Of a stretch of 64,000 bases of DNA, positions 32,673 through 45,095 are shown piece after piece. The notes under the pieces are model-generated. The model had not been told where the DNA came from, made no database searches, and saw nothing but the letters and a program-made list of their open reading frames with translations. How positions within the stretch are numbered: the stretch's first letter is position 1; each line of letters opens with the position of its first letter. The position numbers and the translations under genes are program-made. This DNA is from Stichopus chloronotus (lineage: Eukaryota; Echinodermata; Holothuroidea; Aspidochirotida; Stichopodidae): positions 32,236,383 through 32,300,382 of the forward strand of contig CM037838.1 in assembly GCA_021234535.1 (NCBI GenBank), read 5' to 3'.

Positions 32673-34824
32673 TTCATTCGCGAAATCAAACCTTTCGTAC
32701 TCGAGATGTGAATCAAATCTCCGCTAGCTCCCGGACTAGCAGTATTATATTCGCAGTGCGTAAACAGCTCGAGTCCTTGTACAACTGTGTAGTGGGCATT
32801 TACTGTACAAATATACTGAGTGAGTTAAGGTACTAACGCATGGAAAGTTACAGTGCTTTCAGATATGATCACAAACCTGTCAACTCCCCGTTTTTGTGCA
32901 GATCTCCACCCTCTCTTCATCCATTTTAGTATACAATCGAAACGTGGTAGGTCAGTAGCCCTTATGTGGGGGGGGGGGGGGTACTACATGGAGTATACAA
33001 ACGCACAACGCGTTTTTCAGGGCATTCAAAACATCCAGAGTGACGGCGTGTGCGAATCTGAGGAATATTTTGACCCGAACACATTTCTAGGAATACTACG
33101 CAAATGCAGGTATTGGTGGAAAGTTTGACGCATATGTGCATGTGCTTCAGTACTAGATCACAAAGCTTAGTAACTTGTACATCAAGCACTGCTATCCACA
33201 AGGGGCGATCTGAAACACTGACGAAAATAATTTACAACTCAGCACACTCCGGAAGTACATGAAATTATGTATGAATGACCGCTGAAAAGTGATAGGGATG
33301 AGATTTACAACTCCGTGCAATGCCTACTTGTTCGAATTTTAATTCACAAACAATACTCTTGTTCTTGCAACACCACAAAACTTTGATGAACTTAACCATC
33401 ATCAAACAAATATGAAAAACTACTGTATAGTGAGACATCGACAGACATAGCCACACAAGCCAACTTAAAGGCGTCTGCTAGTACAGTTTTGCGAGACTAA
33501 GAAATCAACACACCACAACGCCACAACGTTTCGACTTACAGGATTAAGCATCTTTGACTAACTGTTTATAGGCAGCTGTAGGCGTAACATGCATATGCTA
33601 GTGTACACCATCATGCATGATTGCATAAATCTTTCCGAAAAATTGGTCCAAACAGGGAAAATGTTTTGTGAGTAATATATAGCGCCCCCGACTGTCATGT
33701 CATTAATAGTTGTCCTGTTTCTCTAGCATAAATGGGAGGGGATAATTTTTCAGTGATAGACACTGGCAATAAACTCAGTATGTAGCGTGATTCTGCGTGA
33801 ACTTATTGAGATGACAAGTGACGATTAAATAAATAAACAATAGCTTACTAAGACAAGTTTGCCGCAATCTATTGGAGTTTCTCCAAGAGCAGTGCTTGTA
33901 AAGTGGGGTTATCCCGATGGATTAAAGTGTATTAATTTTATCATTATCAAGTTGAGTAGTCAGTCAAGATTTTACTTTTCTTGCTTCTCCACTGTCACTT
34001 TAATGCCAGTATGACACCATGGCCCCTTTCTCGTCGTCCTACATAAGACCAAAAAAAAAAAAAAAATACACGTCAGGTATGTCCGTTGGCAGGACTTGGT
34101 ATGAGGATCATTATGAACTCTTTGTCTTTGTAAATATTACATTTTGGTTGTGAAGAAATCATTTTCTTTTTTAAAATTCTAAATCATAAGCGGGAAATGT
34201 GAATCTACCATTGGGTTTTTTTTGAAGATTTACAATAGTGAACATAACAATTCGCAATCTTTTATTTCATTTGTGCATGTTCGGTAGAAAACACCGGGAG
34301 CGAGGCAAATTCACACATGACACACTCTTTTTAATTTCAAGCCGTCTTCCCCAGGGAGCAAAACATTACAGCTTATCATCTAAGAGTAAGGAAATTGATG
34401 TAAGGAATTCCATTAAATGAATTTTTTTAATTATCTCGTGCTACCTTCTCAGCTGTTGACTTGTGTTCCACCTGTTGGAGCACGCTTGCCCTTTATCATG
34501 CTAAAGTTCGTATTTGTTATGTTGATAAGTTTATGCATCTCTTGGTTAAGTGGTAAGTTGTCTTTCGTTGAGGTTGCATGTAGTCAGTGACTGGAGAATC
34601 AAGCCAAAGAAATATTTTTCTCTGCACGTTAAATCACTGCATGTCTAGTGAATTCTCTTTGACCTCTCGCTTCCCGTGACCAACTCTCCCTACGTTACAT
34701 TTGGTATCAGGGTTGTTTGAAATAATGTTTTCACGGTAACAGTGTCGAATTTTATATCAAATAATCTTATATAATTCAATGGAGGTTACATTGGAGACTA
34801 CGGATATTTCGAAAAGTGCTTATT
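32673..34824. other. no gene seen
   Basis: AT-rich sequence with a G-run of about 13 at 32,968-32,980 and an A-run at about 34,053-34,066. No exon supported by splice signals. Confidence 0.5.
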
Positions 34825-35214
34825 TCAACTTTTCTTGATTCTAATAATCGGAAACTTGGTCAACTGTTTCACACTTATTATCTTGGCATGCCGACGTAGT
34901 GCACCATAACAACATTCTACATTGCTGACGAATCTGAGTCTGTAGTAGAACATGGAAAATGGAGCTTTCTGATCCATGGATAATCTGACGTACGGTCTTC
35001 GATGATAGTCCTCAAAATGAGCTTTTCGTGGTTGGTGGTACTCTCTGACGACTCCTTGGTGAGTCGTATTGTTTAAAAAAATATTTGACTTCTTTGATGA
35101 CTTCTTTGATGATAGTAGTCTCCTTAACGGTGTAAAGACCGGGACGGAGAACACGTTAAACTTTTGCGGATAAGATAGAGAACATAACACAAAAAATACT
35201 GACTGTAAATGCAT
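34825..35214 (-). CDS. possible single-exon small protein, 129 aa
   Basis: An intact frame from ATG to TGA. The first 15 residues (MHLQSVFFVLCSLSY) look like a short signal sequence. The rest is basic (KKSSKKS, HRRPYVRL, RRHAKIISVK). The GC content seems higher than in the flanks and the frame is long for such AT-rich DNA. No family recognised. It lies about 640 bp before the satellite array. It could be a chance frame or an exon with unrecognised borders. Confidence 0.25.
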   Translation of the reverse strand: MHLQSVFFVLCSLSYPQKFNVFSVPVFTPLRRLLSSKKSSKKSNIFLNNTTHQGVVREYHQPRKAHFEDYHRRPYVRLSMDQKAPFSMFYYRLRFVSNVECCYGALRRHAKIISVKQLTKFPIIRIKKS

Positions 35215-35850
35215 ACCGGACCCTATAGTGGTGTGCTTAATTTAAGTTGTTTGTTTAGGCTTTTCAGAGGAAACGCATGTTATGTCTTGGTTTTGATATT
35301 TTACCCTTTAATTAAAAGGGCACATTGAGTTGATAACAATACGTTTGTGAGGATTTTAAAGGGTATAAACACATGAAAATACTTATAATTAACACAATTG
35401 TTCAGGTTTCACATCCAGTCGTTATTAATCCTTTTCGAATTTTTGACCCTTACTTGTACTGGATGCGTGTAGGTGAATATGCCTAAGTACTAATAGGAAA
35501 AAGTGTATGGTCAAGAATTTTCGAAGCAAAATTAAAACGTTAATTGCTAACTTTATTAGAGTTCCTTTGTATATTTAGAAATGGGATTTTGTTAGTTTAA
35601 CCATTTGTAATTAGTATGTTAAGGAAACTTGATAGGCTAGAAAAAGGGTGAATTTGAAGAATTTCAACTCAGTGAGACTCTTCAATTACTAACATATTCT
35701 AGATCGTTAGTACTTTTAAGAAACCCTTTAAAAGATTATAATGTAGAACGTATCCCACCACATCTTTTAATGAAAACGACACGAAAGTCTTTTCCCAGGG
35801 TTGTTCCGTCTTCATGTGGCATTGACGACTTGAAACGAAAGAAAATACAG

Positions 35851-38800
35851 GGGTGGCACCATTTTGTTGGAACCATTTTGTTTGAATGTCCTTTTATCGC
35901 CGATTAGGTAGGGTCCGCTCTAATTTAAACCCCCGATTTTGTATTCATTTGTAATTGATATGGACCCAGTTGATAGAAATGGAACCATAAACGATAAAAT
36001 TCAACCCATGACGTATCTTTATTACGTAAACACTTGAGTTGTATTGCAGTGACCGTCAATGGCAATGGTGGTGCCATTTTGTTTTGACCTCGTACGATTT
36101 GTCATTTGCAATAATTTTGTGGAAATAATTATTCCTGATTTTTTTCCTTTTACCGCCAAATAGGTAGGGTCCGCTCTTACTTAAACCTCCAATTTTGTAT
36201 TCATGTGTAATTTATATACCCCAGTTGATAGAAATGGAACCAAAAACGATAAAATTAAATTTTTGTCGTATGTTGATTACGTGTCCATTTGAGTCGTGTG
36301 CAGTGACCGTAGCTGGCAATGGGTGGCGACATTTTGTTTTGACCTCTTCCGATTAGTCATTTGCAATTATTTTTGGAAATAATTATTCCTGTTTTTTTTC
36401 CTCTTATCGCCGGTTAGGTAGGGTCCGCTCGAATTTAAACCTCCAACTTTGTATTCATTTGTCATTGATGTGCCCCCAGTTGATAGAAATGAAACCAAAA
36501 ACGATGAGATTCAATTTATGTCGTATGTTGATTACGTAATCACTCGAGTCGTAGTGCAGTGACCGTCAATGCCAATAGGTGGCGACATTTTGTTTTTACG
36601 TCGTACGAATTGTCATTTGCAATAATTTTTTGGAAATAATTATTCCTGATTTTTTGGAAATAATTATTCCTGATTTTTTGGAAATAATTATTCCTGATTT
36701 TTTGGAAATACTTATTCCTGATTTTTTCCCTTTTATCGCCGATTAGGTAGGGTCCGCTCGAATTGAAACCTCCAATTTTGTATTCATTTGTAATTAATGT
36801 GCCCTCAGTTGATAGAAATGGAACCAAAAACGACAAAATTCATTTTAAGTCATATGTTGATTATGTAATCACTGGAGTCGTAGTGCAGTGACCGTCCCTG
36901 CCAATGGGTGGCGACATTTTGTTTTGACCTCGCACCATTTGTCACTTGCAATAATTTTTTGAAATAATTATTCCTGATTTTTTACCTTCTATCGCCGGTT
37001 AGGTAGGGTCCGTTCGAATTTAAACCTCCAATTTTGTATTCATTTGTAATAAATGTCCCGTCAGTTGATAGAAATGGAATCAAAAACAACAAAATTCATT
37101 TTATGTCGTATGTTGATTACCCAATCACTCAAATCGTAGTGCAGTGACCGTCCCTGCTAATGGGTGGCGACATTTTGTTTTGACCTTGAACCATTTGCCA
37201 CTTGCAATAATTTTTTGGAAATAATTATTCCTGATTTTTTCCCTTTTATCGCCGGCTAGGTAGGGTCCGCTCGAATTTCCAGCTTGAAATTCGTATTCAT
37301 TTGTAATTAATGTGCCCTCAGTTGATAGAAATGGAACCAAAAACAACAAAATTCATTTTATGTCGTATGTTGATTACCCAATCACTCAAATCGTAGTGCA
37401 GTGACCGTCAATGCCAATGGGTGGCGACATTTTGTTTTGACCTCGAACCATTTGTCACTTGCAATAATTTTTTGGAAATAATTATTCCTGATTTTTTCCC
37501 TTTTATCGCCGCTTAGGTAGGGTAAGCTCGAATTGGAACCTCCAATTTTGAATTCATTTGTAATTAATGTGCCCTCAGTTGATAGAAATGGAACCAAAAA
37601 CAACAAAATTCATTTTATGTCGTATGTTGATTACGTAATCACACGAGACGTAGTGCAGTGACAGTCACTGGCAATGGGTGGCGACATTTTGTTTTGACCT
37701 CGAACCATTTCTCACTGGCAATAATTTTTTGGAAATAATTATTCCTGATTTTTTCCCTTTTATTGACAGTTAGGTAGCGACCGTTCGAATTTAAAGCTCC
37801 AATTTTGTATTCATTTGTAATTAATGTGCCCTCAGTTGATAGAAATGGAACCAAAAACGACAAAATTCATTTTATGTCGTATCTTGATTTCGTAATTACT
37901 CAAATCGTAGTGCAGTGACCGTCAATGCCAATGGGTGGCGACATTTTGTTTTGACCTCGCACCATTTGTCACTTGCAATAATTTTTTGGAAATAATTATT
38001 CCTGATTCTTTTTTCTTTCATCGCCGGTTAGGTAGAGTCCGTTCGAATTTAAAACTGAAATTTTGTATTCATTTGTAATTAATGTGCCCTCAGTTGATAG
38101 AAATGGAAGCAAAAAACAACAAAATTCATTTTATGTCGTATGTTGATTACGTAATCACTCGAGACGTAGTGCAGTGAAGGTCACTGGCAATGGGTGGCGA
38201 CATTTTGTTTTGACCTCGAACCATTTCTCACTTGCAATAATTTTTTGGAAATAATTATTCCTGATTTTTTCCCTTTCACGCCGGTTAGGTAGAGTCCGCT
38301 TGAATTTAAAGCTCCAATTTTGTATTCATTCGTAATTAATGTGCCCTCAGTTGATAGAAATGGAACCAAAAACGATAAAATTCAATCGATGTCGTATGTT
38401 GATTACGTAATCACTTGAGTCGTAGTGCAGTGATCGTCCCTGGCAATGGGTGGCGCCATTTTGTTTTCACCTCGTTCGCCATTGTCATTTGGAATTATTT
38501 TTTTGAAATAATAATTCCTGATTTTTTCCTCTTATTGCCGATTACGTAGGGTCCGCTCTAATGTAAACCCCAGATTTTGTATTCATTTGCAATTGATATG
38601 CCCCCAGTTGATAGAAATGGAACGAAAAATGATCAAATTCAATCCATGTCGTATGTTGATTACGTAATCATTTTATCGTAGTGCAGTGACCGTCCCTGTC
38701 AATGGGTGGCGACATTTTGTTTTGACCTCGTTCGCCATTGTCATTTGGAATTATTTTTTTGAAATAATTATTCCTGATTTTTTCCCTTTTATTGACAGTT

Positions 38801-41800
38801 AGGTAGGGTCCGTTCGAATTTAAAGCTCCAATTCTGTATTCATTTGTAATTAATGTGCCCTCAGTTGATAGAAATGGAACCAAAAACGACAAAATTCATT
38901 TTATGTCGTATCTTGATTACGTAATTACTCAAATCGTAGTGCAGTGACCGTCAATGCCAATGGGTGGCGACATTTTGTTTTGACCTCGCACCATTTGTCA
39001 CTTGCAATAATTTTTTTGGAAATAATTATTCCTGATTCTTTTTTCTTTCATCGCCGGTTAGGTAGAGTCCGTTCGAATTAAAACCTGAAATTTTGTATTC
39101 ATTTGTTATTAATGTGCCCTCAGTTGATAGAAATGGAAGCAAAAAACAACAAAATTCATTTTATGTCGTATGTTGATTACGTAATCACTCGAGGCGTAGT
39201 GCAGTGAAGGTCACTGGCAATGGGTGGCGACATTTTGTTTTGACCTCGAACCATTTCTCACTTGCAATAATTTTTTGGAAATAATTATTCCTGATTTTTT
39301 CCTTTTTATTGACAGTTAGGTAGGGTCCGTTCGAATTAAAAGCTCCAATTTTGTATTCATTTGTAATTAATGTGCCCTCAGTTGATAGAAATGGAACCAA
39401 AAACGACAAAATTCATTTTATGTCGTATCTTGATTACGTAATTACTCAAATCGTAGTGCAGTGACCGTCAATGCCAATGGGTGGCGACATTTTGTTTTGA
39501 CCTCGCACCATTTGTCACTTGCAATAATTTTTTTGGAAATAATTATTCCTGATTTTTTTTTCTTTCATCGCCGGTTAGGTAGGGTCCGTTCGAATTTAAA
39601 GCTCCAATTTTGTATTCATTTGTAATTAATGTGCCGTCAGTTGATAGAAATGGAACCAAAAACGACAAAATTCATTTTATGTCGTATCTTGATTACGTAA
39701 TCACACGAGACGTAGTGCAGTGACCGTCACTGGCAATGGGTGGCGACATTTTGTTTTGACCTCGAACCATTTCTCACTGGCAATAATTTTTTGGAAATAA
39801 TTATTCCTGATTTTTTCCCTTTTATTGACAGTTAGGTAGCGACCGTTCGAATTTAAAGCTCCAATTTTGTATTCATTTGTAATTAATGTGCCCTCAGTTG
39901 ATAGAAATGAAACCAAAAACGACAAAATTCATTTTATGTCGTATCTTGATTTCGTAATTACTCAAATCGTAGTGCAGTGACCGTCAATGCCAATGGGTGG
40001 CGACATTTTGTTTTGACCTCGCACCATTTGTCACTTGCAATAATTTTTTGGAAATAATTATTCCTGATTCTTTTTTCTTTCATCGCCGGTTAGGTAGAGT
40101 CCGTTCGAATTTAAAACTGAAATTTTGTATTCATTTGTAATTAATGTGCCCTCAGTTGATAGAAATGGAAGCAAAAAACAACAAAATTCATTTTATGTCG
40201 TATGTTGATTACGTAATCACTCGAGACGTAGTGCAGTGAAGGTCACTGGCAATGGGTGGCGACATTTTGTTTTGACCTCGAACCATTTCTCACTTGCAAT
40301 AATTTTTTGGAAATAATTATTCCTGATTTTTTCCTTTTTATTGACAGTTAGGTAGGGTCCGTTCGAATTAAAAGCTCCAATTTTGTATTCATTTGTAATT
40401 AATGTGCCCTCAGTTGATAGAAATGGAACCAAAAACGACAAAATTCATTTTATGTCGTATCTTGATTACGTAATCACTTGAGTCGTAGTGCAGTGACCGT
40501 CCCTGCCAATGGGTGGCGCCATTTTGTTTTCACCTCGTTCGCCATTGTCATTTGGAATTATTTTTTTGAAATAATAATTCCTGATTTTTTCCTCTTATTG
40601 CCGATTACGTAGGGTCCGCTCTAATGTAAACCCCAGATTTTGTATTCATTTGCAATTGATATGCCCCCAGTTGATAGAAATGGAACGAAAAACGATCAAA
40701 TTCAATCCATGTCGTATGTTGATTACGTAATCATTTTATCGTAGTGCAGTGACCGTCCCTGTCAATGGGTGGCGACATTTTGTTTTGACCTCGTTCGCCA
40801 TTGTCATTTGGAATTATTTTTTTGAAATAATTATTCCTGATTTTTTCCCTTTTATTGACAGTTAGGTAGGGTCCGTTCGAATTTAAAGCTCCAATTCTGT
40901 ATTCATTTGTAATAAATGTGCCTTCAGTTGATAGAAATGGAACCAAAAACAACAAAATTCATTTTATGTCGTATGTTGATTACGTAATCACTCGAGACGT
41001 AGTGCAGTGACCGTCAATGCCAATGGGTGGCGACATTTTGTTTTGACCTCGAACCATTTGTCACTTGCAATAATTTTTTGGAAATAATTATTCCTGATTT
41101 TTTCCCTTTTACGCCGGTTAGGTAGAGTCCGCTTGAATTTAAAGCTCCAATTTTGTATTCATTTGTAATTAATGTGCCCTCAGTTGATAGAAATGGAACC
41201 AAAAACGATAAAATTCAATCGATGTCGTATGTTGATTACGTAATCACTTGAGTCGTAGTGCAGTGATCGTCCCTGCCAATGGATGGCGCCATTTTGTTTT
41301 CACCTCGTTCGCCATTGTCATTTGGAATTATTTTTTTGAAATAATAATTCCTGATTTTTTCCTCTTATTGCCGATTACGTAGGGTCCGCTCTAATGTAAA
41401 CCCCAGATTTTGTATTCATTTGCAATTGATATGCCCCCAGTTGATAGAAATGGAACGAAAAACGATCAAATTCAATCCATGTCGTATGTTGATTACGTAA
41501 TCACTTGAGTCGTAGTGCAGTGATCGTCCCTGGCAATGGGTGGCGCCATTTTGTTTTGACCTCGTTCGCCATTGTCATTTGGAGTTATTTTTTTGAAATA
41601 ATTATTCCTGATTTTTTTTCCTCTTATTGCCGATTAGGTAGGGTCCGCTCTAATTTAAACCCCCGATTTTGTATTTATTTGCAATTGATATGCCCCCAGT
41701 TGATAGAAATGGAACGAAAAACGATCAAATTCAATCCATGTCGTATGTTGGTTACGTAACCACTTGAGTCGTAGTGCAGTGATCGTCCCTGCCAATGGGT

Positions 41801-42545
41801 GGCGCCATTTTGTTTTGACCTCGTTCGCCATTGTCATTTGCAATTATTTTTTGGAGATAATTATTCCTGATTTTTTTCCTCTTATTGCCGATTAGGTAGG
41901 GTCCGCTCTAATTTAAACCCCCGATTTTGTATTTATTTGCAATTGATATGTCCCCAGTTGATAGAAATGGAACGAAAACGATAAAATTCAATCCATGTCG
42001 TATGTTGATTACGTAATTATTTGAGCCGTAGTGAGTTGACCGTCCCTGCCAATGGGTGGCGACATTTTGTTTTGACCTCGTTCGCCATTGTCATTCGGAA
42101 TTATTTTTTTGAAATAATTATTCCTGATTTTTTCCCTTTTATCGCCCGTTAGGTGGGGTCCGCTTTAAATGAAACCGCCAATTTTGTATTCATTTGTAAT
42201 TAATGTGCCCTCAGTTGATAGAAATGGAACCAAAAACGACAAAATTCATTTTATGTCGTACGTTGATTACGTAATCACTTGAGCCGTAGTGCAGTGACCG
42301 TCCCCGACAATGGGTGGCGCCATTTTGTTTTTACCTTGTTCGCCATTGTCATTTGGAATTATTTTTTTGAAATAATTATTCCTGATTTTTTTCCTCTTAT
42401 TGCCGATTAGGTAGGGTCCGCGATAATTTAAACCCCCGATTTTGTATTTATTTGCAATTGATATGCCCCCAGTTGATAGAAATGGAACGAAAAACGATAA
42501 AATTCAGTCCATGTCGTATGTTGGTTACGTAACCACTTGAGTCGT
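35851..42545. repeat. 257-bp satellite array, part 1
   Basis: Monomers are marked by GTTGATAGAAATGGAACC at 35,970, 36,225, 36,479, 36,808, 37,063, 37,321, 37,578, 37,836 and onward, i.e. 255-259 bp apart except for one of 329 bp. Every monomer carries GGTGGCG(A/C)CATTTTGTTT, GGAAATAATTATTCC (or a GAAATAATTATTCC form), GTAGGGTCCG and, in most copies, the palindrome TGATTACGTAATCA. The first copies are the most diverged. The repeated 74-codon minus-strand frames here are by-products of the monomer sequence. Confidence 0.95.
36626..36721. repeat. 24-bp subrepeat, four copies, inside one satellite monomer
   Basis: Four tandem copies of a TTTTTT-GGAAATAATTATTCC-TGA unit (one base changed in the last copy). 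This accounts for the 72-bp excess of the monomer between 36,479 and 36,808. Confidence 0.9.
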
Positions 42546-45095
42546 TTCGTTTCGTTTCATGTATTTCGTTCATACTGTACATACATATATACATACCGGC
42601 ATAATAAGATGCAGTCATACAATGTAGTGGAATATGAACAGGACGCTAGAAAACAACAGGAATATGTTTATCGCAGCTAGCGACCTTAAAGGAAACAGAA
42701 AACTCACAAAAAACAAAAAACAAAAACAAGGAGAAAAGAAGAAAAGAAAAAAGGCTCGAGTGAGAAAAAGCATACAGTTCAAAGCACATAATTACCAATG
42801 AGATGAGATTTCATTTTACATTTAAAGGTTTTATACGACTTGCAGAGCTTTATATCATCCGGAAGATCACTCCAAGTTTTGGAACAATAATTATTCAAGA
42901 GAAGCTTTCCGTGTTTAGTATTATGCCTGGTAACTGAAAAGAGTGCGCTACTTCTTGTATGGTTGGGCATGTGCGAGGACTTTCGCGGGTTAACAATGTT
43001 ACAAAAGACATGTGGTAATTTGTTGTTAATATATTTATAAATAAAGGTACAAATCTTAAGGATGTGAATATCATAGACCTTAAGAATCCCAAGCTTACTG
43101 TGAAGTTTATCTGTAGAATAACGACGAGGTGAAAAGGTAATGGTTTTAAGAATTCTGTTTTGAAGAACTTGTAATGGCTTCATAATAGAAGCACTAGCTA
43201 CCCCGAAAATTTCAATACCATAAGAAACCTTAGAGTAGACGAGAGAATAATAAAGCTGAATAGCAACGGCAGGGGGAAGTGAAGTTCTGAGATGGTAGAA
43301 AATGCCATTGTATTTAACGAGGTTATTACAAAGGTCATCAATGTGATCTTTGAAAGAAAGTTTGTCGTCAATCAGAAGTCCTAAATATTTAGCACAGGCT
43401 GTCTTGCAAATTTTGGTGTCGTTCAGAACAAAATGGTTTGGACAAGAATGAGCACCACGGTTCCTTGAATGAAAAATAGAAAAGTTGGTTTTGCCAAAGT
43501 GAAGAGTAAGTTTGTTGGAGTCGAACCAAGTTTTGAGTTGACTTAAGACAGTCTGCGCCTTAGAAACAAGTTTGGAACAATCATCATCGTGAACAAAAAC
43601 ATTAGTATCATCAGCAAAAAGTCTCAAAGACTCATTTCCGACTACATTGTGAATATCATTAACATAAATGAGGAAAAGCAAAGGTCCAAGAACAGAACCC
43701 TGCGGGACACCAATATTAATATCTGCATAGCTGGATAAGACACCATTAACATAAGTACGTTGTTTTCTGTTAGAAAGGTAACTAGACATGACATCATACG
43801 CTTACCACGAACACCATAACTGTATAACTTAGCAAGAAGAATTCTATGGTCGACGGTATCGAACGCTTTCCTTAGATCTAAGTATAGACCTAAAACATTA
43901 TCCCCGTCGTCTAAATATGAACGTATGCAATTGACAGTTTCTAGTAGTGCATGACTAGTATCATGATTTTTCCTGAAACCAAACTGGTAGTCAAAGAGAG
44001 TGTTGTTATGATCCCAGAATAACCTAAGTCGCTTTTCAATAGTCTTTTCAAGAAGTTTATTGATACAAGGTAACAAGCTAATTGGACGATAGTTCTCTGG
44101 ATACTTGCAATCTCCCTTTTTGAAAATAGGAATGACTTTCGCAACTTTCAGGGCATCAGGATATATTCCAGAGGAAAACACAAGGTTAAACACGTGACAC
44201 AAAATTGGGACAATAACATGTGAAATAGATTTTAATATCTTAGGGGTAATTTCATCTAATCCAGGGGATTTGTCATCTTTTAAAGGGAAAATTTCTTTCA
44301 GGATTTCATCATCAGTGACAGGTGCCAAGAAAATAGTACTTACGTTACCACCGTGTAAAAACTGCCTAGGGTCAGTGGTACTACAAATATTATCACCAAG
44401 CTTGTTTCCAATTGTAGAAAAATAATCATTGAAAGAATTGCCAATGCCAGTGTTGTCTTTTATGGTTGTGTTGTTGTGGATGATACCACTTACTACAGGG
44501 GTAGACTTTTTATTCCTATTAAGTAATTCGTTTAAGACGGCCCATGTTTTTTGAGGGGAGTGCTGCCTAGCTGCAATCATATTCTTGTAATATGACGATT
44601 TGGAAAACCTGATGGATTTATTTAAAATATTTCTGTAACTGGACAACAAAGCATGTTTTTCAGGTGTTGGATTGTCAATGTACCTACGGAAAAGTAGGTT
44701 TTTACGTCTTATAGACTTTTTAATACCAGTAGTTATCCATGGCCTGCTTTGAAGTTGCTTTCTAGACAATTTAACTCTAGGAAAATTAATATCATGTAAA
44801 GAAATAATTCTAGATATGAAAGCATTGTATGCATCATTAGCATCGGGAAAAGCAAAAACTTGTGAAAAGTCAGTATATTCAACTGAATAAATAAAGCTTG
44901 CAATATTTCTGTTGTGATACCGTCGGACCATTGGTCTGCTCCTGTTACGATAAGTACCAGGGTCGCTGATAAAACAAAAGTTTGGTAGATGATGGCTTAT
45001 GTCGCAATACAGGTTACCAGAAGTAATTGTAGAAGCGACAAACCTACTTGGCAAACGAACAAAAATATGATCAATAAGAGACAGAGAACTGTCAG
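42546..45095 (-). mobile_element. 5'-truncated non-LTR retrotransposon (jockey/CR1-like) inserted in satellite
   Basis: It interrupts the satellite exactly: the 8-bp target word TGAGTCGT is present at 42,538-42,545 and again at 45,096-45,103, and the satellite resumes in register. On the minus strand the element starts inside the endonuclease domain (SLIDHIFV, then SHHLP), runs through the reverse transcriptase, has about 230 bp of 3' UTR and ends in a short ATGAAACGAAACGAA-type tail. Terminal duplication, 5' truncation and a simple-repeat tail are the marks of target-primed reverse transcription. The clade call (CR1/L2/jockey group) is from general motif appearance. Confidence 0.9.
42779..45095 (-). 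pseudogene. LINE ORF2 fragment: endonuclease C-terminus plus reverse transcriptase, frameshifted
   Basis: The first frame (from 45,095) carries the endonuclease end, a linker (PWITTGIKKSIRRKNLLF), then RT blocks: SPGLDEITPKIL, NYRPISLLP, YQFGFRKNHDT and DLRKAFDTVDHRILL. It shifts at about 43,788, just after GVRG. The second frame continues with SSYLSNRKQRTYVNG, GVPQGSVLGPLLFLIYVNDI, the catalytic FADD (about 43,608-43,625), a thumb region and a typical C-terminus (WSDLPDDIKL), ending at 42,779. A one-base deletion at the shift explains both frames. There is no RNase H domain and no first ORF. The element cannot move by itself. The frame runs by chance into satellite upstream of 45,095. Confidence 0.9.

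Noticed and set aside
36540..41202. Repeated minus-strand frames of 62-98 codons starting M(S/L)FLVPFLSTEGTLITNEY
   Set aside because: They recur with the satellite period because the monomer length is close to a multiple of three. There is no sign of a gene, and stops fall at varying places.
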